In this document: positions 14,553 to 17,325 of the stretch, piece by piece | Layout: every line of letters starts with the position of its first letter | Numbering within the stretch: the first letter of the stretch is position 1 | Assembly: GCA_043811005.1 (NCBI GenBank) | Contig: JBDRNO010000304.1 | Coordinates: 1-17,325 of the forward strand | From: JBDRNO01 sp043811005 | GTDB taxonomy: Bacteria > Bacteroidota > Bacteroidia > NORP154 | Direction of reading: 5' to 3' | Length of the DNA stretch: 17,325 bases | Position numbers and translations under genes: made by a program | The notes under the pieces: model-generated | What the model was told of the DNA's origin: nothing | Database searches by the model: none | Seen by the model: the letters and a program-made list of their open reading frames with translations, nothing else

Positions 14553-17090
14553 TTAAGCAACGCTCTTCTTACTAAAAAATTCCTCCATCTCCTTAAAAAC
14601 CTCAACAGCCGGACGTGCAAATATGTTACAATCGGGGAGTGAATCAAGGAATATCCTGCCATATCTCTTATTAATTACTCTATTATCCAATATCAGTACA
14701 GAACCCCTGTCTGATTTTCTGCGAATGAGCCGTCCGAAGCCCTGGCGAAACTTGATCACTGCTTTGGGAACGGAGTATTCCATGAAGGCATTACCTCCTT
14801 TTTGCTCGATCGCTTCTATGCGGGCTTCAATTACCGGTTCATTGGGAACTTTAAAAGGCAATTTTGTGATGATGATTGATTCCAATGCCTCTCCATGCAC
14901 ATCCACACCCTCCCAGAAACTATCGGTGGCAAAGAGCACTGAAGATATGTCTGTTTTGAACCTCTCAAGAAGCTTATGGCGATTTTCATTACCCTGCTTG
15001 TAAAGATTATAACCCTTTTCCTCTATGGAAGATTGAAGATTTTTGTACATTATGTTCAGCAGACCGTAAGAGGTAAACAGCACAAACGCCCTTCCATGCC
15101 CAATTTCAATGGCTTTCAGGATCATATCCTGTAAAGCTTCTTTAAATGTTTCATCTCTTGGATCGGGAATGTCGCGCGGAATGGCTACCAACACCTGTTT
15201 CTTATAATCAAACGGGGCAGGCAGGGACAAGGTGTGAATCCGTTCGGGCTCTATCAAGTCCAGGCCCAGGCGTTTTTTTAGGAAATCAAACCCGCCCGAT
15301 ACCGTTAAGGTAGCTGAGGTCATAATAATATTCCTGTAATTTTCATACACGGCTTTTTTCATGACAGGGGCTACTTCAATAGGTGCCGATCTGAAACGGA
15401 TAATTTTAGTGTTATTAATGCCTTCCCTCACCTCTATCCATCTTACATTTGCCTCATCGCTCTTGAACATTACATTTTTAATGGTATTGGCAGAAGCGTG
15501 CAGCCGCTCTGATTGTGCCTGCAGATCAATAATCAATGATTCGCCTCTTAATTCCAGTTTTGATTCTATTTCAGCTAAATAGAGTATCAATTTACTTAGT
15601 TTGCTATCAAAGTGCTTCATCTCCTTCAATAACCTTTCTAAAGCAGAAAGCACCTTCTCTTGCCATCCTTTTATTTTCTTCTCCATATCCGGGATCAACC
15701 GCAATTTTTTCTCTCTGAATTCAGATTCGTCTGATTGCCGTATTGTATCAAATACCTGCTCCATTGTTGAGGTGAGCAATGCACTTAAATTTTCAACTGA
15801 TGATATACAATCGTCCTCAATGAAATTTCGTGATCTTAAGAGTTTTTCCCTGGGTATATCCTTCATTGAGCTATTCAATTTTGCGGACAAAAAGGGAAGC
15901 AATCCCTTCTCTTTGTTACGTTTCTTCTGATATAATTTATTTAAAATCCTCAGAATACCTATATAGGTTATCTGGTCACCAAAATAGTCGGTAGCAACAT
16001 CTTCTATATTATGTGCCTCATCAAATATGATGCGGTCATAACCGGGCAGGACGGCATTTTCTGAATGACCACAGACAGCCCTGATTGCCAGGTCTGAAAA
16101 CAACAGGTGATGATTTGCGACCAAAATATTTGCCCGTGCAGCTTTTCTGCGGGCATTGTAAAAAAAACATGTATCATAGTAAGGACATGCTGTTCTCAGG
16201 GATGTGTCGCTTTCGGATTGTATCTTTTCCCAGATGTTATACCGGGGCATAATGTTCATGTCTGACTTGCTGCCGTCTTTTGTGGTCTTGCTCCACCGGA
16301 TAATATCCTTTAATTCTTCCTTTTCTCCTTCTTCTGTATAGAGATCGAAATGCTTTGAGGCATTCGCCAGCTTTCTCTTGCATACATAATTTGACCTTCC
16401 CTTTACCAGTACCGCCTTGAATTTATTTTTCAGTATTGATTGCAAAAAGGGCAGGTCTTTGTTTATCAATTGCTCCTGTAAATTAATAGTGTTTGTAGAG
16501 ATCACGCAGCGCTCTTTGTTATTAACAGCATAAGTAATGGCAGGCAGCAGGTATGCCAGCGTTTTTCCGGTTCCTGTTCCGGCTTCGATAACAGCTATTT
16601 TGCCTTCATTTATGGCATGGCAGACACTTTCTATCATCTCAACCTGCTGGTGCCTGTATTCATAGTTATCCAGCTTTTTAGCAATCGGACCTTTGGCTTT
16701 AATAAGTTTGGAAAGCGGAACAGGATCAACAGGTATTATCTTCTTCTCTTTAAAAGGTTCTACAGCAACATAAACGTTGGAGGCCTGGTTATTGATAATA
16801 TAAAATCCAATGCCGTCATTACCCAAAATTGAAGCGACATGCATATCCGCATCCGAAGGTTGTAATTTACCGCCCGGATGGTTGTGAATGACTACATCAC
16901 TTTGTTTGGCAACCTGCAGCAGGGCAGGCGCCTGGGACTCATTTCCCCTGGCATAAACCTCTACCCTATCCACGATTCCCTCACCATTGGGATGACCAAC
17001 CATGAACACCTCATTACCCCCGGCTTCACGGATATATTTCTTTAGCGATTGAATGGCTTGCTTTGTAAAGAGGTCTTTTATTGAAGGCAT
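14553..17090 (-). CDS. dinG: DinG-type (XPD-family) helicase with N-terminal RadC/JAMM domain
   Basis: The protein has 845 residues. Residues 1-120 are a RadC/JAB-type domain with a complete JAMM pattern: Glu27 (GGNEVFMVG), His69 and His71 (IHNHPGG) and Ser79/Asp82 (PSDAD). From about 140 it is a superfamily 2 helicase of the DinG/XPD group: Q-motif-like YEYRHQQVEMIE, Walker A EAGTGTGKT (169-177), motif Ia STNTINLQEQL, an iron-sulfur region (Cys237, Cys302, Cys308), NILVANHHLLF, Walker B FDEAH (356-360), TSATL, motif V DSFWEGVDV and motif VI QGFGRLIRR. DinG helicases unwind 5' to 3' and clear R-loops and G-quadruplexes. E. coli DinG lacks the extra domain; Firmicutes DinG has an exonuclease domain in the same place. 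One expected Cys ligand appears as Ser297. The ATG at 17090 sits 29 nt below a good -7 box. Confidence 0.92.
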   Translation of the reverse strand: MPSIKDLFTKQAIQSLKKYIREAGGNEVFMVGHPNGEGIVDRVEVYARGNESQAPALLQVAKQSDVVIHNHPGGKLQPSDADMHVASILGNDGIGFYIINNQASNVYVAVEPFKEKKIIPVDPVPLSKLIKAKGPIAKKLDNYEYRHQQVEMIESVCHAINEGKIAVIEAGTGTGKTLAYLLPAITYAVNNKERCVISTNTINLQEQLINKDLPFLQSILKNKFKAVLVKGRSNYVCKRKLANASKHFDLYTEEGEKEELKDIIRWSKTTKDGSKSDMNIMPRYNIWEKIQSESDTSLRTACPYYDTCFFYNARRKAARANILVANHHLLFSDLAIRAVCGHSENAVLPGYDRIIFDEAHNIEDVATDYFGDQITYIGILRILNKLYQKKRNKEKGLLPFLSAKLNSSMKDIPREKLLRSRNFIEDDCISSVENLSALLTSTMEQVFDTIRQSDESEFREKKLRLIPDMEKKIKGWQEKVLSALERLLKEMKHFDSKLSKLILYLAEIESKLELRGESLIIDLQAQSERLHASANTIKNVMFKSDEANVRWIEVREGINNTKIIRFRSAPIEVAPVMKKAVYENYRNIIMTSATLTVSGGFDFLKKRLGLDLIEPERIHTLSLPAPFDYKKQVLVAIPRDIPDPRDETFKEALQDMILKAIEIGHGRAFVLFTSYGLLNIMYKNLQSSIEEKGYNLYKQGNENRHKLLERFKTDISSVLFATDSFWEGVDVHGEALESIIITKLPFKVPNEPVIEARIEAIEQKGGNAFMEYSVPKAVIKFRQGFGRLIRRKSDRGSVLILDNRVINKRYGRIFLDSLPDCNIFARPAVEVFKEMEEFFSKKSVA

Positions 17091-17118
17091 ATAACAATTA
17101 TGATAAGTAAGTATTATG

Positions 17119-17126
17119 CAAAAGTA
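17119..17126 (-). promoter_or_regulatory. Bacteroidota -7 box for the helicase gene
   Basis: The minus strand reads TACTTTTG, an exact TAnnTTTG match, 29 nt upstream of the ATG at 17090. No -33 TTG is found at 19-21 bp; the nearest TTGACA is about 30 bp away. Confidence 0.5.
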
Positions 17127-17159
17127 TATAAGAATTGCTTATTTTTTGAGATAGATGTC

Positions 17160-17229
17160 AATATTATTCTTCTGATTGTAATCCCCGATTGCATCGGGAC
17201 AGACGGGATGGGCTTGCTATAATAATATT
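17160..17229. repeat. Inverted-repeat unit enclosing a CCCGAT/ATCGGG hairpin
   Basis: AATATTATT (17160-17168) and AATAATATT (17221-17229) are perfect 9-bp inverted repeats. They bracket a GC-rich core containing CCCGAT-TGC-ATCGGG (17184-17198). The abrupt GC-rich core in AT-rich DNA suggests a small dispersed element. Confidence 0.5.
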
Positions 17230-17245
17230 ACTGCTCATTATCTGC

Positions 17246-17282
17246 AGATTCCTCACTCCACTGCGTTGCGTTCGGAATGACA
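17246..17282. repeat. Dispersed hairpin repeat of the TGTCATTCCGAAC / GAGGAATCT type
   Basis: The segment starts AGATTCCTCACTCC and ends GTTCGGAATGACA, with ATTCC and GGAAT as the pairing ends. I recall this sequence pattern as a frequent intergenic repeat across several bacterial phyla. It is followed by a T-run (17285-17292), so it could also act as a terminator for plus-strand transcripts. Confidence 0.5.
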
Positions 17283-17325
17283 GTGTTTTTTTTGGTAAGG
17301 AGGGAGAGCGGTTGCGGGCTTTGCC

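Noticed and set aside
14623..15930. Several plus-strand frames of 60-126 codons inside the helicase gene.
   Set aside because: They are antisense shadows of a long, well-conserved minus-strand gene.

Overview
The window looks like chromosomal DNA of a Bacteroidota species. The pointers are an AT-rich composition, a large TonB-dependent receptor, an OmpA protein with TPR, PD40 and carboxypeptidase-regulatory-like domains (the layout of the type IX secretion protein PorE), a fragment of a T9SS-adhesin-type Ig-like domain, and upstream boxes matching the Bacteroidota -7 element TAnnTTTG. No tRNA, rRNA, CRISPR array or complete transposon was seen.

Layout. (1) 1-4416, minus strand: a YgfK-type flavin/iron-sulfur oxidoreductase followed 52 bp later by a PLP-dependent lyase of the cysteine synthase fold, which runs off the left edge. 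They form an operon, probably the start of an anaerobic purine or selenium-linked catabolic cluster. (2) 4417-4605: a divergent promoter region with a leader dyad and a heptanucleotide repeat. (3) 4606-7854, plus: the secreted TPR / DUF2135-like / PD40 / CRD / OmpA cell-envelope protein. (4) 7911-8564: a short relic of an adhesin domain, then a Doc-type toxin with its antitoxin (minus strand, ATGA overlap, own -7 box). (5) 8622-11936, minus: TonB-dependent receptor. (6) 12007-12303, minus: an isoprenylcysteine methyltransferase-like gene that has lost its middle. (7) 12567-14039, minus: a three-part fusion of RibD-like deaminase, RecG-C-type GHKL ATPase and winged helix. (8) 14040-14552: non-coding, holding a structured RNA-like element of a kind that recurs in Bacteroidota. 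(9) 14553-17090, minus: a DinG-type helicase with an N-terminal RadC/JAMM domain. (10) 17091-17325: promoter and dispersed repeats.

The most unusual signal cuts across gene boundaries. Three different palindromic or hairpin repeats lie inside intact reading frames: a GC-rich block and a 50-bp perfect palindrome in the ygfK-like gene, and a double hairpin in the OmpA domain. All three keep the frame and fall in linkers or loops. They resemble in principle the in-ORF palindromic elements of Rickettsia. The two fusion proteins (deaminase-GHKL-wHTH and JAMM-DinG) are the best candidates for uncharacterised biochemistry, possibly in nucleic-acid surveillance; that role is inference.
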